From Cryobacterium sp. Y29 (GTDB lineage: Bacteria; Actinomycetota; Actinomycetes; Actinomycetales; Microbacteriaceae), in contig NZ_PJJN01000028.1 in the NCBI RefSeq assembly GCF_002929825.1, positions 107,987 through 171,986 on the forward strand: DNA of 64,000 nucleotides. The letters are read 5' to 3'. The position numbers were made by a program, and so were the translations under genes. Below are positions 34,890 through 44,686 of the stretch, piece by piece (within the stretch, counting starts at the first letter, position 1; each line of letters opens with the position of its first letter). The notes below the pieces were generated by a model. It was not told where the DNA came from and did no database searches. It worked only from the letters and a program-made list of their open reading frames with translations.

Positions 34890-36289
34890 TGACCGATCTT
34901 GAAATGAACTGGGTGCTCGGCACCCCCGCTCTGCTCGGCGTTGCCGCCGGCGCGATCGCGGTGCTCCTCGTGCTCATCATGAAGTTCAAGGTGCACGCGT
35001 TCCTGTCGCTGATCATCGTGAGTCTGCTCACCGCGGTCGCCACCGGCATTCCGACCGTCCGCCTCATGCCTACCCTGCTTGAAGGCTTCGGCGGCACCCT
35101 GGCCGGGGTCGCCCTGCTCGTCGGCTTGGGCGCCATGCTCGGCCGCATGCTGGAAACCAGCGGTGGAGCGCAGGTACTGACGGACGCCCTGATCAATAGG
35201 TTTGGAGAACGGCGCGCGCCGATTGCCCTCGCAGTCGCGTCGCTCATGCTCGGTTTTCCGATCTTTTTCGACGCCGGCCTTGTCGTCATGCTGCCGATCA
35301 TCTTCGCCGTCGCTCGTCGCCTCGGCGGATCGTTTCTCGGCTATGCGTTTTCGTCGGCCGTGGCTTTCTCGGTCATGCACATCTTCGTGCCGCCGCACCC
35401 GGGGCCTGTCGCGGCGACCGGCCTACTCGGAGCTGACGTAGGACTCGTTTTGATCTTCGGTCTTCTGGTTGCCCTGCCCACCTGGTACGTCGTCGGCCAC
35501 CTGTTCGGTGGATACGTCGGTCGCAAGTACGACATTCCTGTGCCGTCCATCCTGCGCGGCAGCACAGGCGACTTCACCGAGTTCGCCTCCGCGCCCCGCG
35601 TCGGCATCATCATGACCCTGCTCCTGCTGCCGATCGGACTAATCTTCCTCAACACCGGCCTCAACATGGCAGCCACCGCCGGACTCGTCTCCCTCGACGA
35701 CGCCTGGGTACAGGTCCTGCGCGCCATCGGCGAGACTCCGGTCGCCCTGCTCATCACCGTGGTGCTGGCCATGGCCCTACTGGGCTGGAAAAAGCGCAAG
35801 TCGGCCACGCTCGTAGAATCCGTCGTCGACAGCGCGCTCGGCCCGGTCTCGGCAGTCATCCTCATCACCGGCGCCGGTGGAATGTTCGGTGGCGTGCTGC
35901 GCGCCAGCGGAATCGGCAACGCACTGGCCGAGTCGCTCGATGAGATCGGTCTGCCCGTGATCGTGGCTGGTTTTGTGATCGCCGCCCTCGTGCGTATCGC
36001 GCAGGGATCGGCAACGGTGGCCCTCACCACGACAGCGGCCCTCCTTCAGCCGGTCGTGATGGGCAATGCCACGTTCAACCCGGTCGAGCTCGCCGCGATC
36101 GTGCTGGCGCTCGCTGCCGGGTCGGTCTTCGCTGGGCACGTCAACGACTCCGGTTTCTGGCTGGTCAGCAGATTCTTCGGCATGGACACTAAAACCACGC
36201 TCAAGACCTGGACGGTCGGTCAAGCCCTCGTCGGAATCGTTGGCTTCACGATTGCCGCGGCCATCTACCTCGTGGCCAGCCTGCTGTGA
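34889..36289 (+). CDS. gntP: Gluconate:H+ symporter, GntP family
   Basis: High-affinity gluconate uptake. 466 residues with about twelve hydrophobic helices. Conserved stretches GFPIFFDAGLVVMLPIIFAVA, HIFVPPHPGPVAATGLLGAD and GHVNDSGFWLVSRFFGM mark the GntP family. It follows gntK with a one-base overlap and converges with the GntR-type regulator. Confidence 0.94.
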   Translation: MTDLEMNWVLGTPALLGVAAGAIAVLLVLIMKFKVHAFLSLIIVSLLTAVATGIPTVRLMPTLLEGFGGTLAGVALLVGLGAMLGRMLETSGGAQVLTDALINRFGERRAPIALAVASLMLGFPIFFDAGLVVMLPIIFAVARRLGGSFLGYAFSSAVAFSVMHIFVPPHPGPVAATGLLGADVGLVLIFGLLVALPTWYVVGHLFGGYVGRKYDIPVPSILRGSTGDFTEFASAPRVGIIMTLLLLPIGLIFLNTGLNMAATAGLVSLDDAWVQVLRAIGETPVALLITVVLAMALLGWKKRKSATLVESVVDSALGPVSAVILITGAGGMFGGVLRASGIGNALAESLDEIGLPVIVAGFVIAALVRIAQGSATVALTTTAALLQPVVMGNATFNPVELAAIVLALAAGSVFAGHVNDSGFWLVSRFFGMDTKTTLKTWTVGQALVGIVGFTIAAAIYLVASLL

Positions 36290-36321
36290 TCTGATCGGTT
36301 CGTGCGGTGCCCGCCCGCGCT

Positions 36322-37035
36322 CTAGAAAAAAATGCGGGCAGTGTGCGCCCAGGACTCTTCAACTTCGGCGATGGTGCGCCGCATGATCAGTTCCATCGAC
36401 TCGCGGGCACGCACGGGGTGGCCGCCCTGAATGGCGTCCGCCACGTCGACGTGCCACTGCAGCGCGGTTTCGTGCGGGTGGGCAGGCATGAGTCCGAGGC
36501 CGGTGCGCCCCGAGAGTACGGCGGCGATCACCTCGTCGAGCTTGGCGAACATTTCGTTGCCTGATCCGTGCAGCACGAGGCGGTGAAAATGGATGTCCAG
36601 AGCCAGAAATCGTTCGAGGTCACCGGAACGTCCCACCGTGCGCATCTGCGCCGCCACGGTCATGAGCTCGCCCGACATCGCCTGCGGGCAGTGTTGGGCG
36701 GCCAACTCGGCGGCCATCGGCTCGACGGATGCCCGCAGCTCGGTGAGCGAGCGCAACTGCGCGCCCCGGCCCGCTCCGGCCAAACGCCAGCGGATGAGCA
36801 CCGGGTCGAACGCATTCCATCCTGACTGCGGACGCACCCGAATTCCGACGCGCTTGACCGACTCGACCAGGCCCATCGCAGCGAGCACGCGTACCGCCTC
36901 GCGCACGACCGATCGGCTGACCCCCTGGGCGCGCTCGATCTGCTCTGAGAGCATGACCGTGCCGGCCGGCGTGTGGCCGTCGACGATACGGGTGCCCACC
37001 GCGTCGATCACGCGGTTATGCAGGCTCGATGACAT
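36322..37035 (-). CDS. GntR/FadR-family transcriptional regulator
   Basis: N-terminal winged helix (LSEQIERAQGVSRSVVREAVRVLAAMGLVES) and C-terminal all-helical FCD ligand domain with the metal-binding His/Asp set (LDIHFHRLVLHGSGN ... HPHETALQWHVDVADAI). 237 residues. Its place at the end of the gnd/gntK/gntP cluster suggests that it represses gluconate genes and is relieved by gluconate or 6-phosphogluconate (inference). Confidence 0.88.
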   Translation of the reverse strand: MSSSLHNRVIDAVGTRIVDGHTPAGTVMLSEQIERAQGVSRSVVREAVRVLAAMGLVESVKRVGIRVRPQSGWNAFDPVLIRWRLAGAGRGAQLRSLTELRASVEPMAAELAAQHCPQAMSGELMTVAAQMRTVGRSGDLERFLALDIHFHRLVLHGSGNEMFAKLDEVIAAVLSGRTGLGLMPAHPHETALQWHVDVADAIQGGHPVRARESMELIMRRTIAEVEESWAHTARIFF

Positions 37036-37315
37036 GCTCCGACCCTAACGTCTGGCGAGGCGCAGCCGCAGCCGCAGTGCGCGACACGCCCGGGGTGCGG
37101 TACCGGCCCGAACGGTGTAAGCTTGAAGACGAACTTCGGCGAGGGATTCTGCCGGGCCAGACTGTTGGGCCGGCGGCATCCGTGATCGACGCGGCGGACG
37201 AGGCCTTGGGCTTTTCCTCACGCTGACATGCGTTCGAGTTGAATCAGTACCCCACTTTCTCGGGCTTCGACCCGCGAACCACGACCTGGGCTCACGCCCC
37301 GCAAGGAGAAATACC

Positions 37316-37915
37316 ATGGCTAAAGAAGTTACCGCCGTCGCCGCTGAACCGCGCGAAAGCTTTGGCAAGGGCGCGGCCCGTAAGCTACGTGTGCTCGGCA
37401 AGATTCCTGCCGTCATCTACGGTCACGGCACCGAGCCGGTGCACGTGTCGCTGCCGGCCCACCGTATCGCCCTGCTGCTGCGTCGCGCCAACATGATCCT
37501 CGAGCTCGACATTGCCGGTGCCAAGCAGCTCGTTCTGGTCAAGGACGTGCAGAAGGACCCGGTGAAGGCCATCATCGAGCACATCGACCTCGTCGTCGTG
37601 CGCAAGGGCGAAAAGGTCCAGGTTGAAGTTCAGGTGCACATGTCGGGCGAGTCCTTCCCCGGCACGATCGCCGACTTCGACATCAAGACCCTGCTGCTCG
37701 AGGTCGAAGCGACCGACATCCCCGAAAACGTCACCGTGTCGATCGAGGGCCTCGAAGACGGCGCCCAGGTTCACGCCAAGGACGTTCCCCTGCCCTCCGG
37801 CGCCACGTTGATCACCGACGAAGAGGCCCTCGTCGTCTACATCCACACCCCGCGTGGCGAAGACGAGGAAGAAGCCGAGACCGAGGTCATCACGGCCGGA
37901 ACCCCGGCCGCGTAG
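37316..37915 (+). CDS. rplY: 50S ribosomal protein L25 (general stress protein Ctc type)
   Basis: Binds 5S rRNA. N-terminal L25 domain (ESFGKGAARKLRVLGKIPAVIYGHG) and the C-terminal TL5/CTC beta domain, ending in a Glu-rich tail. 199 residues; a strong AAGGAGA precedes the ATG. It is followed by pth, the usual order. The 280 bases upstream (37036-37315) hold no convincing gene. Confidence 0.96.
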   Translation: MAKEVTAVAAEPRESFGKGAARKLRVLGKIPAVIYGHGTEPVHVSLPAHRIALLLRRANMILELDIAGAKQLVLVKDVQKDPVKAIIEHIDLVVVRKGEKVQVEVQVHMSGESFPGTIADFDIKTLLLEVEATDIPENVTVSIEGLEDGAQVHAKDVPLPSGATLITDEEALVVYIHTPRGEDEEEAETEVITAGTPAA

Positions 37916-37974
37916 TAGGAGCAGGCATCAACTGGTTCCGTCTGGGCTTTCACCCCCGCAAACGGAGGACTCCC

Positions 37975-38559
37975 CTGGATACGAACCTGTGGCTCGTAGT
38001 CGGGCTCGGCAACCCCGGGCCCGACTACGCCGGCAACCGGCACAACGTCGGTCAGATGGCGGCGGCGCAGCTCGCCGACCGTCTCGCGTCAAATTTCAAG
38101 CGTCACAAAACGGCCGCCCTCGTGGCCGAAGGGCACCTCGCGCCCGGCGGTCCCAAGCTGGTGCTGGCCAAGCCCACCACGTTCATGAACGTTTCCGGCA
38201 GCCCGGTCGCAGCGCTGCTGCGCTTCTATTCACTGCCCGTGTCACGGCTCATCGTCGTGCACGATGATCTCGACTTGCCCTTTGACACGCTCAAGATCAA
38301 GGTCGGCGGTGGTCACGGCGGTCACAACGGCCTGCGCGACATCATCGCTGCCACCGGAACCAACGATTTCATTCGCATTCGCATGGGCATCGGGCGCCCG
38401 CCGGGTCGCCAAAATCCGGCCGATTTCGTGCTGCACGACTTCGCTGCCGCCGAGCGCGGCGTTCTGCCCAATCTGATAGCGGATGCCGCCGACGCGGTCG
38501 AACTCATCGCCTCCGACGGCGTCGTGGCCGCTCAGCAGAAGTTCCACTCGCCGTCCTAA
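37975..38559 (+). CDS. pth: Peptidyl-tRNA hydrolase, probable CTG start
   Basis: Recycles peptidyl-tRNA. Motifs: WLVVGLGNPGPDYAGNRHNV with the catalytic His, KPTTFMNVSG, HDDLDLPF with the catalytic Asp, and GGGHGGHNGLRDI. The homologous sequence begins 27 codons before the first ATG (38056). A CTG at 37975 sits six bases after GGAGG, giving L/M-DTNLWLVVGLGNPG and 194 residues, the normal length. No ATG, GTG or TTG is available in the right place, so CTG initiation is inferred. Confidence 0.92.
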   Translation: MDTNLWLVVGLGNPGPDYAGNRHNVGQMAAAQLADRLASNFKRHKTAALVAEGHLAPGGPKLVLAKPTTFMNVSGSPVAALLRFYSLPVSRLIVVHDDLDLPFDTLKIKVGGGHGGHNGLRDIIAATGTNDFIRIRMGIGRPPGRQNPADFVLHDFAAAERGVLPNLIADAADAVELIASDGVVAAQQKFHSPS

Positions 38560-38601
38560 GGCGAGTTCGGCGCTGTCGGTGCCAGTGCGTAGACTCATTC
38601 A

Positions 38602-41600
38602 GTGATCCTTCAGGGCTTAATCGCAGCGCTCGCGCGCGCCTCCACGTTCGACAACGCCCTCGCCTACGCCAGCAGGGATGCTGATTTCTCGCTGACCGAA
38701 GGCCTGCGCGCCGCGCTGCTCGCCGCGTTGCTCGACTTGCGCCGCGGCGATGCCCAGGCCCTATTCGTCATCACGGCGACCGGCCGCGAGTCGGAGGCGA
38801 TCCGCGAAAACCTCGGCTGCTTCGCCACGAGCGCTGAAATCATCGACTTTCCCGCCTGGGAGACCCTGCCGCACGAGCGCCTGAGCCCGAGCGCCGAGAT
38901 CGTCGGCAAGCGCCTGCACGCCCTGCGCCGCATGCGTGATTGGCAGGCGGCCGACCCGGCCACGCGGCATCCGCTCATCGTCGTCGCCTCGGTACGGGCA
39001 GCATTGCAGCCGGTCGCCGATAACCTCACCGACTACGAACCGATCGAGCTCACGGTCGGCGCCCGCGGCCATGATCTCTCGGCGATCGTGCTGCAGCTGG
39101 TCGACCTCGCTTACGCCCGCGTCGACATGGTCACCCGGCGCGGCGAGTTCGCCGTGCGCGGCGGTATCCTCGACGTGTTTCCGCCGGTCGCCGTGCACCC
39201 GTACCGAGTCGAGTTCTTCGGCGACGAGGTCGAGCAGATTCGCCTGTTCAGCGTCGCCGACCAGCGATCTTTGCCCGAGGTCGTCGACACGGTCAGCCTG
39301 CCGCCCAGCCGAGAACTGCTGCTCAGCCCTGCCGTGCGGCAACGCGCCCGCGAGATGCAGCATGAATTCCCGAGCCTGGCCGGTCTGCTCGCCAAGATCG
39401 CCGAGGGGATTCCAGTCGAGGGCATGGAAAGCCTCGCGCCGGCGCTGGTCGACCGGCTGGTGCCCGTCACCCACTATCTGCCGACCAACGCCGCCGTTGC
39501 CGTGATCTCGCCGGAACGGGTCGCGAGCCGGGCGATCAGCCTCGCCGAGACCAACCGTGAGTTTCTCGGCGCCGCCTGGAGCGCCGCGACGGCTGGCGCC
39601 GACGCCCCGATCGATCTGGAATCGGGCGACTTTCTCACCCTCGGGCGCCTACGCGACAGCGTGATGTACTCGGCGCCGGGCGCACCGGCCTCCGGTCACA
39701 ACTGGTGGACTTTGAGCACATTCCAGGCCGCACCGACCGATGCGCCGGTTTTACCCGAACACCTCGAGATGGACGAGCTGCTCACCATTCGCATCGAAGC
39801 GGATGCCGTTCCCACCTTCGCCGGCAGCGTCGACGGAGCCGTGGGTCACGTCGCCTCCCGGCTGCACGACGGCTGGGTCGTCGGCATAGTGGCCCAGGGC
39901 GCCGGTCTGGTCGAACGGGCCGCCCAGGTGCTGGCCGAGCGCGAGCTGCCGGTGCGGGTGGTAGAGGTATGGCCGCTGGAACCGGAACCGGGTATCGCCT
40001 ACCTGCTGAAGGCATCCGTCGATCACGGTTTTGAGCTGCCGCAGAGCAAGCTCGCGCTGATCAGCGAGTCGGAGTTCTACGGGCGCACCGTCGGGTACTC
40101 CGAGCGGCAGATCAAGAAGCTCGCCAGCCGCCGCAAGAACGTCGTCGACCCGCTGCAGCTCGTAGCCGGCGACCACGTAGTGCACCAGACGCACGGTATC
40201 GGCCGTTTTCTCGAACTGACCCAGCGTGAGGTGTCCAGCGGCGGCCGCAACCCGGTCAAGACCACCCGCGAATACCTCGTGCTGGAGTACGCACCGTCGA
40301 AGCGCGGGCACGCCGGCGACCGGCTGTACGTGCCGACCGACCAGCTCGACCTCGTCACCCGCTACGTCGGTGGCGAGGCACCGACCCTGAGTAAGATGGG
40401 CGGCAGCGACTGGTCGAGCGCCAAGACCAAGGCGCGCCGAGCGGTACGCGACATTGCCGTTGAGCTCGTCAAGTTGTATTCGGCGCGCATGGCCAGCAGG
40501 GGGCACGCCTTCGGGCCGGACACTCCCTGGCAGCGTGAACTCGAAGAGGCGTTTCCCTTCGTGGAGACCCCCGACCAGCTCACCACCATCGACGAAGTCA
40601 AGGCCGACATGGAACGGCCCATTCCGATGGATCGGCTGCTCAGCGGCGACGTTGGCTTCGGCAAGACCGAGGTGGCCATTCGTGCCGCCTTCAAGGCCGT
40701 GCAGGACGGCAAGCAGGTCGCCATGCTCGTGCCGACCACCCTGCTGGTCAGCCAGCACATGGAGACGTTCAAGGAACGCTTCGCCGGATTCCCGATTCAC
40801 CTGCGCGCCCTGTCACGGTTCCAAACCGACAAGGAATCGCGCGAAACCATCGCCGGCATGCTCGACGGCACCGTCGACGTCGTCATCGGCACCCATCGGC
40901 TGCTGTCACCGTCGATCATCTTCAAAGACCTCGGCCTCGTCATCATCGACGAGGAACAGCGTTTCGGCGTCGAGCACAAAGACGCCCTGAAGAAGCTCAA
41001 GACCAACGTCGACATCCTCGCGATGAGCGCGACACCCATCCCACGGTCGCTCGAGATGGCGGTCACCGGCATCCGTGAAATGTCGACCCTGGCCACGCCG
41101 CCCGAAGACCGACACCCGATCCTGACCTTTGTCGGGCCGTACTCGCAGCGGCAAGTTGGCGCCGCCATCCGCCGGGAGCTGCTGCGCGAAGGCCAGATCT
41201 TTTTCGTGCACAACCGGGTCACGAGCATCAACCGCATGGCCACGCAGCTCGCCGAGCTCGTTCCAGAGGCGCGCATTGCGATCGCGCACGGGCAGTTGCC
41301 GGAGGCGCAGCTGGAACAGGTGGTCGGTGATTTCTGGGAGCGCAAGTTCGACATTCTGGTCTGCACCACGATTATCGAGACCGGCCTCGACATCAACAAT
41401 GCCAACACCATCATCATCGACCGCGCCGACAAGTTCGGTTTGAGTCAGCTGCATCAGCTGCGCGGCCGGGTCGGGCGTGGGCGCGAGCGCGCCTACGCCT
41501 ACTTTCTGTACGACGAGAACAAGCCATTGTCGGAGACCGCCCACGACCGGCTCGCCACCATCGCCGCCAACAACGAGCTCGGCGCCGGCATGCAGGTGGC

Positions 41601-42231
41601 GCTCAAGGACCTCGAGATTCGCGGCGCCGGCAACCTGCTCGGCGGCGAGCAGGCCGGGCATATCGCCGGTGTGGGCTTCGACCTGTACCTGCGCATGATC
41701 GGTGAGGCTGTGAGCACCTTCCGCGGGGACGTCGCCGAGGGACAGACCGAGCTGCGGCTGGAGCTGCCGGTCGACGCGCACATTCCGCACGATTTCGTCG
41801 ACAGTGAGCGCCTGCGCCTTGAGGCGTACCAGAAGCTCTCCAGTGCGAGCTCACCGACGGCGACCGATGATCAGATCGACCTCGTGCTCGACGAGCTCAC
41901 CGACCGGTACGGTGAACCGCCCGTGCCGGTGCAGAACCTCGTGGCTGTGTCGCGGCTGCGCTGGCAGGCCCAGCAGGCGAACCTCAGCGAGGTCGTGGCT
42001 ATGGGCTCGAACCTGCGGGTGGCGCCGGCCGACCTGGCCGATTCGATGCAGGTGCGCCTGCAGCGGATGTACCCGGGCTCGCGGTACGTGTCGGCGACCG
42101 GTGCGCTGAGCGTACCGATGCCGCGCCCGAACGGTGAACCGCTCGATGACAATGCCTTGATCGAATGGACCAAGACGCTGCTGGCGGCGATCTTCCCGCC
42201 GGCCGTGCCGAGCGCGCTCCCGGCCGGCTAA
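38602..42231 (+). CDS. mfd: Transcription-repair coupling factor
   Basis: Removes stalled RNA polymerase from DNA lesions and recruits UvrA. 1209 residues: N-terminal UvrB-like domains (about 1-460), the CarD-like RNA-polymerase-interaction domain (DHVVHQTHGIGRFLELTQREV), a RecG-type SF2 helicase (GDVGFGKTEVAIRAAF, IIDEEQRFGV, SATPIPRSLEMA, GRVGRGRERAYAYF) and the C-terminal TRCF domain. GTG start at 38602. 42 bases after pth. Confidence 0.97.
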   Translation: MILQGLIAALARASTFDNALAYASRDADFSLTEGLRAALLAALLDLRRGDAQALFVITATGRESEAIRENLGCFATSAEIIDFPAWETLPHERLSPSAEIVGKRLHALRRMRDWQAADPATRHPLIVVASVRAALQPVADNLTDYEPIELTVGARGHDLSAIVLQLVDLAYARVDMVTRRGEFAVRGGILDVFPPVAVHPYRVEFFGDEVEQIRLFSVADQRSLPEVVDTVSLPPSRELLLSPAVRQRAREMQHEFPSLAGLLAKIAEGIPVEGMESLAPALVDRLVPVTHYLPTNAAVAVISPERVASRAISLAETNREFLGAAWSAATAGADAPIDLESGDFLTLGRLRDSVMYSAPGAPASGHNWWTLSTFQAAPTDAPVLPEHLEMDELLTIRIEADAVPTFAGSVDGAVGHVASRLHDGWVVGIVAQGAGLVERAAQVLAERELPVRVVEVWPLEPEPGIAYLLKASVDHGFELPQSKLALISESEFYGRTVGYSERQIKKLASRRKNVVDPLQLVAGDHVVHQTHGIGRFLELTQREVSSGGRNPVKTTREYLVLEYAPSKRGHAGDRLYVPTDQLDLVTRYVGGEAPTLSKMGGSDWSSAKTKARRAVRDIAVELVKLYSARMASRGHAFGPDTPWQRELEEAFPFVETPDQLTTIDEVKADMERPIPMDRLLSGDVGFGKTEVAIRAAFKAVQDGKQVAMLVPTTLLVSQHMETFKERFAGFPIHLRALSRFQTDKESRETIAGMLDGTVDVVIGTHRLLSPSIIFKDLGLVIIDEEQRFGVEHKDALKKLKTNVDILAMSATPIPRSLEMAVTGIREMSTLATPPEDRHPILTFVGPYSQRQVGAAIRRELLREGQIFFVHNRVTSINRMATQLAELVPEARIAIAHGQLPEAQLEQVVGDFWERKFDILVCTTIIETGLDINNANTIIIDRADKFGLSQLHQLRGRVGRGRERAYAYFLYDENKPLSETAHDRLATIAANNELGAGMQVALKDLEIRGAGNLLGGEQAGHIAGVGFDLYLRMIGEAVSTFRGDVAEGQTELRLELPVDAHIPHDFVDSERLRLEAYQKLSSASSPTATDDQIDLVLDELTDRYGEPPVPVQNLVAVSRLRWQAQQANLSEVVAMGSNLRVAPADLADSMQVRLQRMYPGSRYVSATGALSVPMPRPNGEPLDDNALIEWTKTLLAAIFPPAVPSALPAG

Positions 42232-42261
42232 TAGTCAAGCAGCACCGCGGCATCAAAGAAT

Positions 42262-42294
42262 GCAGCACCGTCGCTGGGTCAACGACGGTGCTGC
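42262..42294. terminator. Bidirectional terminator between mfd and nhaA
   Basis: A perfect 12-bp stem (GCAGCACCGTCG with CGACGGTGCTGC) and nine-base loop between the two convergent genes. Confidence 0.75.
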
Positions 42295-42325
42295 GGGTTA
42301 GCGGGCGTGCACGTGGATGCTCCGC

Positions 42326-43696
42326 TTAGCCTTTCGACGCCTGTTCCGGCTCGTAGACATCCGGGATGCCGTCGTTGTCGCTGTCGATGGCCTCCTTCTC
42401 GGCGATGCGCCCATAGTGGCGGTTGCGCAAGCGCAGGATCACTGTGGCCAGGAGTGCGGCGAGGAGCGAACCGACCAAAATGGCTACCTTGGCGTGGTCG
42501 TCGTGCGGGCTGCCCTGACCGAAAGCAAGCTCGCTGATCAGCAGCGACACGGTGAAACCGACACCGGCCAGCACGGCGACGCCGGTGACGTCGATCCACG
42601 ACAGATCGGGGTCGAGCGCCGCCTTCGTGGTCTTGGTCACAATGAAAGTCGCGAGCAACACGCCGATCGGCTTGCCAACGACGAGAGCGACAACGATGCC
42701 GACCGCAACCGGGTCGGTGAGCGCCCGGTATAGGCCATCGGCGCCGCCGATGGTGACGCCGGCGGAGAAGAAGGCGAACACCGGTATCGCGATTCCGCTG
42801 GACAGCGGACGGATTCTATGTTCGAGTGTTTCGGCCAGGCCGGGGCCTGCATTGGGCCCGCCGCCGCGCTTGCTGCGCAGCACCGGCACGGCAAAGCCGA
42901 GAAGTACACCGGCTACGGTCGCGTGCACGCCAGAACCGTGCACGAGCGCCCATACAATGAAGCCGAGAGGCAGCAGTATCAGCCACGCGGCCCAGGCTCT
43001 GGTGCCGAAGAAGTAGGAGAATTTGTGGGTCAACATCCAGAACAGCGCGATCAGGACCAGGGCCAGCACGAGTGGCAGAACGGCGATGTCGTCCGTGTAA
43101 AAGAAGGCGATGATCGTGATGGCGAGCAAATCGTCGACCACGGCGAGAGTCAGCAGAAAGATGCGCAGGGCCGGCGGAAGCTTCGACCCAATTACGGCGA
43201 GGACGGCAACGGCAAACGCAATGTCGGTCGCGGTGGGAATTGCCCATCCGCGCAGTGAATCGGCGCCCGACTCGAGGTTGATCAGTACATAGATGAGGGC
43301 CGGGACGATCACGCCACCGACGGCGGCGGCTACGGGAACGATGGCACGGCTCACACTGCGCAGATCGCCCGCGACGAATTCACGCTTCAGTTCGAGGCCA
43401 GCGAGAAAGAAGAAGATCGCCAGCAGGCCGTCGGCCGCCCACGCGCCGAGACTCAGTTCCAGGTGCCACGGCTCGTAACCGATTCTGTAGTCGCGCAATG
43501 CGTAGTACGCGTCTGAGAGGCCAGAGTTGGCCATGATCAGGGCGGCCACGGTCGCAGCCAGCAAAATGGCACCGCCGACGGTTTCTTTGCGCAGAATACT
43601 GGAGATGCGCACGACTTCGCCATGGCTACCGCGGCGCAGAATGGTGGCACTGGGCGGGGCCGATTGGGGCGTGGGCTGGCGGAATGGTTTGGTCAT
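42326..43696 (-). CDS. nhaA: Na+/H+ antiporter NhaA with an acidic DxDxDG tail
   Basis: Exports Na+ in exchange for H+ for pH and salt homeostasis. About 12 helices; conserved [30 protein letters not shown] (adjacent Asp region), [13 protein letters not shown] (the Asp-Asp ion site) and [19 protein letters not shown] 43696 ([11 protein letters not shown]) is chosen; 456 residues. The cytoplasmic C-terminus ends with [19 protein letters not shown], which looks like a thrombospondin type-3 / EF-hand-like calcium loop and is not part of the standard family. Confidence 0.93.
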   Translation of the reverse strand: MTKPFRQPTPQSAPPSATILRRGSHGEVVRISSILRKETVGGAILLAATVAALIMANSGLSDAYYALRDYRIGYEPWHLELSLGAWAADGLLAIFFFLAGLELKREFVAGDLRSVSRAIVPVAAAVGGVIVPALIYVLINLESGADSLRGWAIPTATDIAFAVAVLAVIGSKLPPALRIFLLTLAVVDDLLAITIIAFFYTDDIAVLPLVLALVLIALFWMLTHKFSYFFGTRAWAAWLILLPLGFIVWALVHGSGVHATVAGVLLGFAVPVLRSKRGGGPNAGPGLAETLEHRIRPLSSGIAIPVFAFFSAGVTIGGADGLYRALTDPVAVGIVVALVVGKPIGVLLATFIVTKTTKAALDPDLSWIDVTGVAVLAGVGFTVSLLISELAFGQGSPHDDHAKVAILVGSLLAALLATVILRLRNRHYGRIAEKEAIDSDNDGIPDVYEPEQASKG

Positions 43697-43834
43697 AATA
43701 AGTCCTCTGGTATTTCCGGCGCGCTCGTGATGTGCCGACCAGACTTCCCGACTCACCGTTACCCAGAATACACGAGGCAGCTGACCGCCCCCAAGCGGCC
43801 GTTTACGATGGAACCGATCGAGGAGTGCACAACC

Positions 43835-44665
43835 ATGACAGATCCGTTGTTTTCATCAGCCCGAGCCGGATCCGCGCTGCCGAAATCGAACCCGCCAGCG
43901 CCGCGGGCGGCAGACGCCGTCGTGGATCCGGCATCCGCTGTTCCGCCATACGTAACGCAACCGGCCGCAACACCCCTCGAGACCCTCATCGCGACCGTTG
44001 CGCGGCTGCGCGCGCCCGGCGGATGCCCGTGGGACGCCGACCAGACGCACGCCTCGCTCGTGCGCCACCTGGTCGAGGAGACCCACGAACTGATCGAGGC
44101 GATCGAAGACGGCAGCCGGGACGACCTGCTCGAAGAGCTGGGTGATGTGCTCTACCAGGTGCTGTTCCACGCCGACCTGGCTGCCCATACCCTGGAGGAG
44201 AACTTCGATATTCAGGATGTCGCTGCCCGCCTGACCGAGAAAATGATCGGGCGGCACCCGCACGTGTTTGGTGACCTCACCCTCGAGACGGCCGAGGAGG
44301 TGTCGGCTGCCTGGGACGGTTTCAAGGCCGAGGAGAAGCCGGGGCGCACGAGTGTGCTCGACGGCATTCCGGCCGGCATGCCGGCGCTCGCCCTGGCCGA
44401 CAAGGTGCTCGGCCGGGCCGAGAAGATCGGCCTGCTCGAAGCGGACGCCGGTTTCCCGCTTCCGATCGAGTCCGAGGCTGATCTCGGACCGCTGCTCTTG
44501 GCCATCGTGGCATCTGCCCGGGCTCAGGGCCTCGACGCCGAACGAGCGTTGCGAACCGCGGTGCGCGATCTGCAGTCTGAAATTCGCGGCGCCGAGCATC
44601 CGTCCGCCGATGCCGCCGATGCCGGCAATGCCTTCGATGCCGGCATCATCGCACTGCCGACCTAG
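43835..44665 (+). CDS. mazG: Nucleoside triphosphate pyrophosphohydrolase MazG
   Basis: Hydrolyses (d)NTPs to monophosphates, probably as house-cleaning. [34 protein letters not shown] and [18 protein letters not shown] carry the EExxE / ExxD Mg-binding residues. ATG 43835 follows GAGGAG; 276 residues, with a non-conserved Ala/Pro-rich N-terminus of about 45 residues. The mazG-hisS-eno neighbourhood is usual in actinobacteria, here interrupted by an ABC exporter. Confidence 0.93.
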   Translation: MTDPLFSSARAGSALPKSNPPAPRAADAVVDPASAVPPYVTQPAATPLETLIATVARLRAPGGCPWDADQTHASLVRHLVEETHELIEAIEDGSRDDLLEELGDVLYQVLFHADLAAHTLEENFDIQDVAARLTEKMIGRHPHVFGDLTLETAEEVSAAWDGFKAEEKPGRTSVLDGIPAGMPALALADKVLGRAEKIGLLEADAGFPLPIESEADLGPLLLAIVASARAQGLDAERALRTAVRDLQSEIRGAEHPSADAADAGNAFDAGIIALPT

Positions 44666-44686
44666 CCTTCCGCTGGCTAGGTACAG

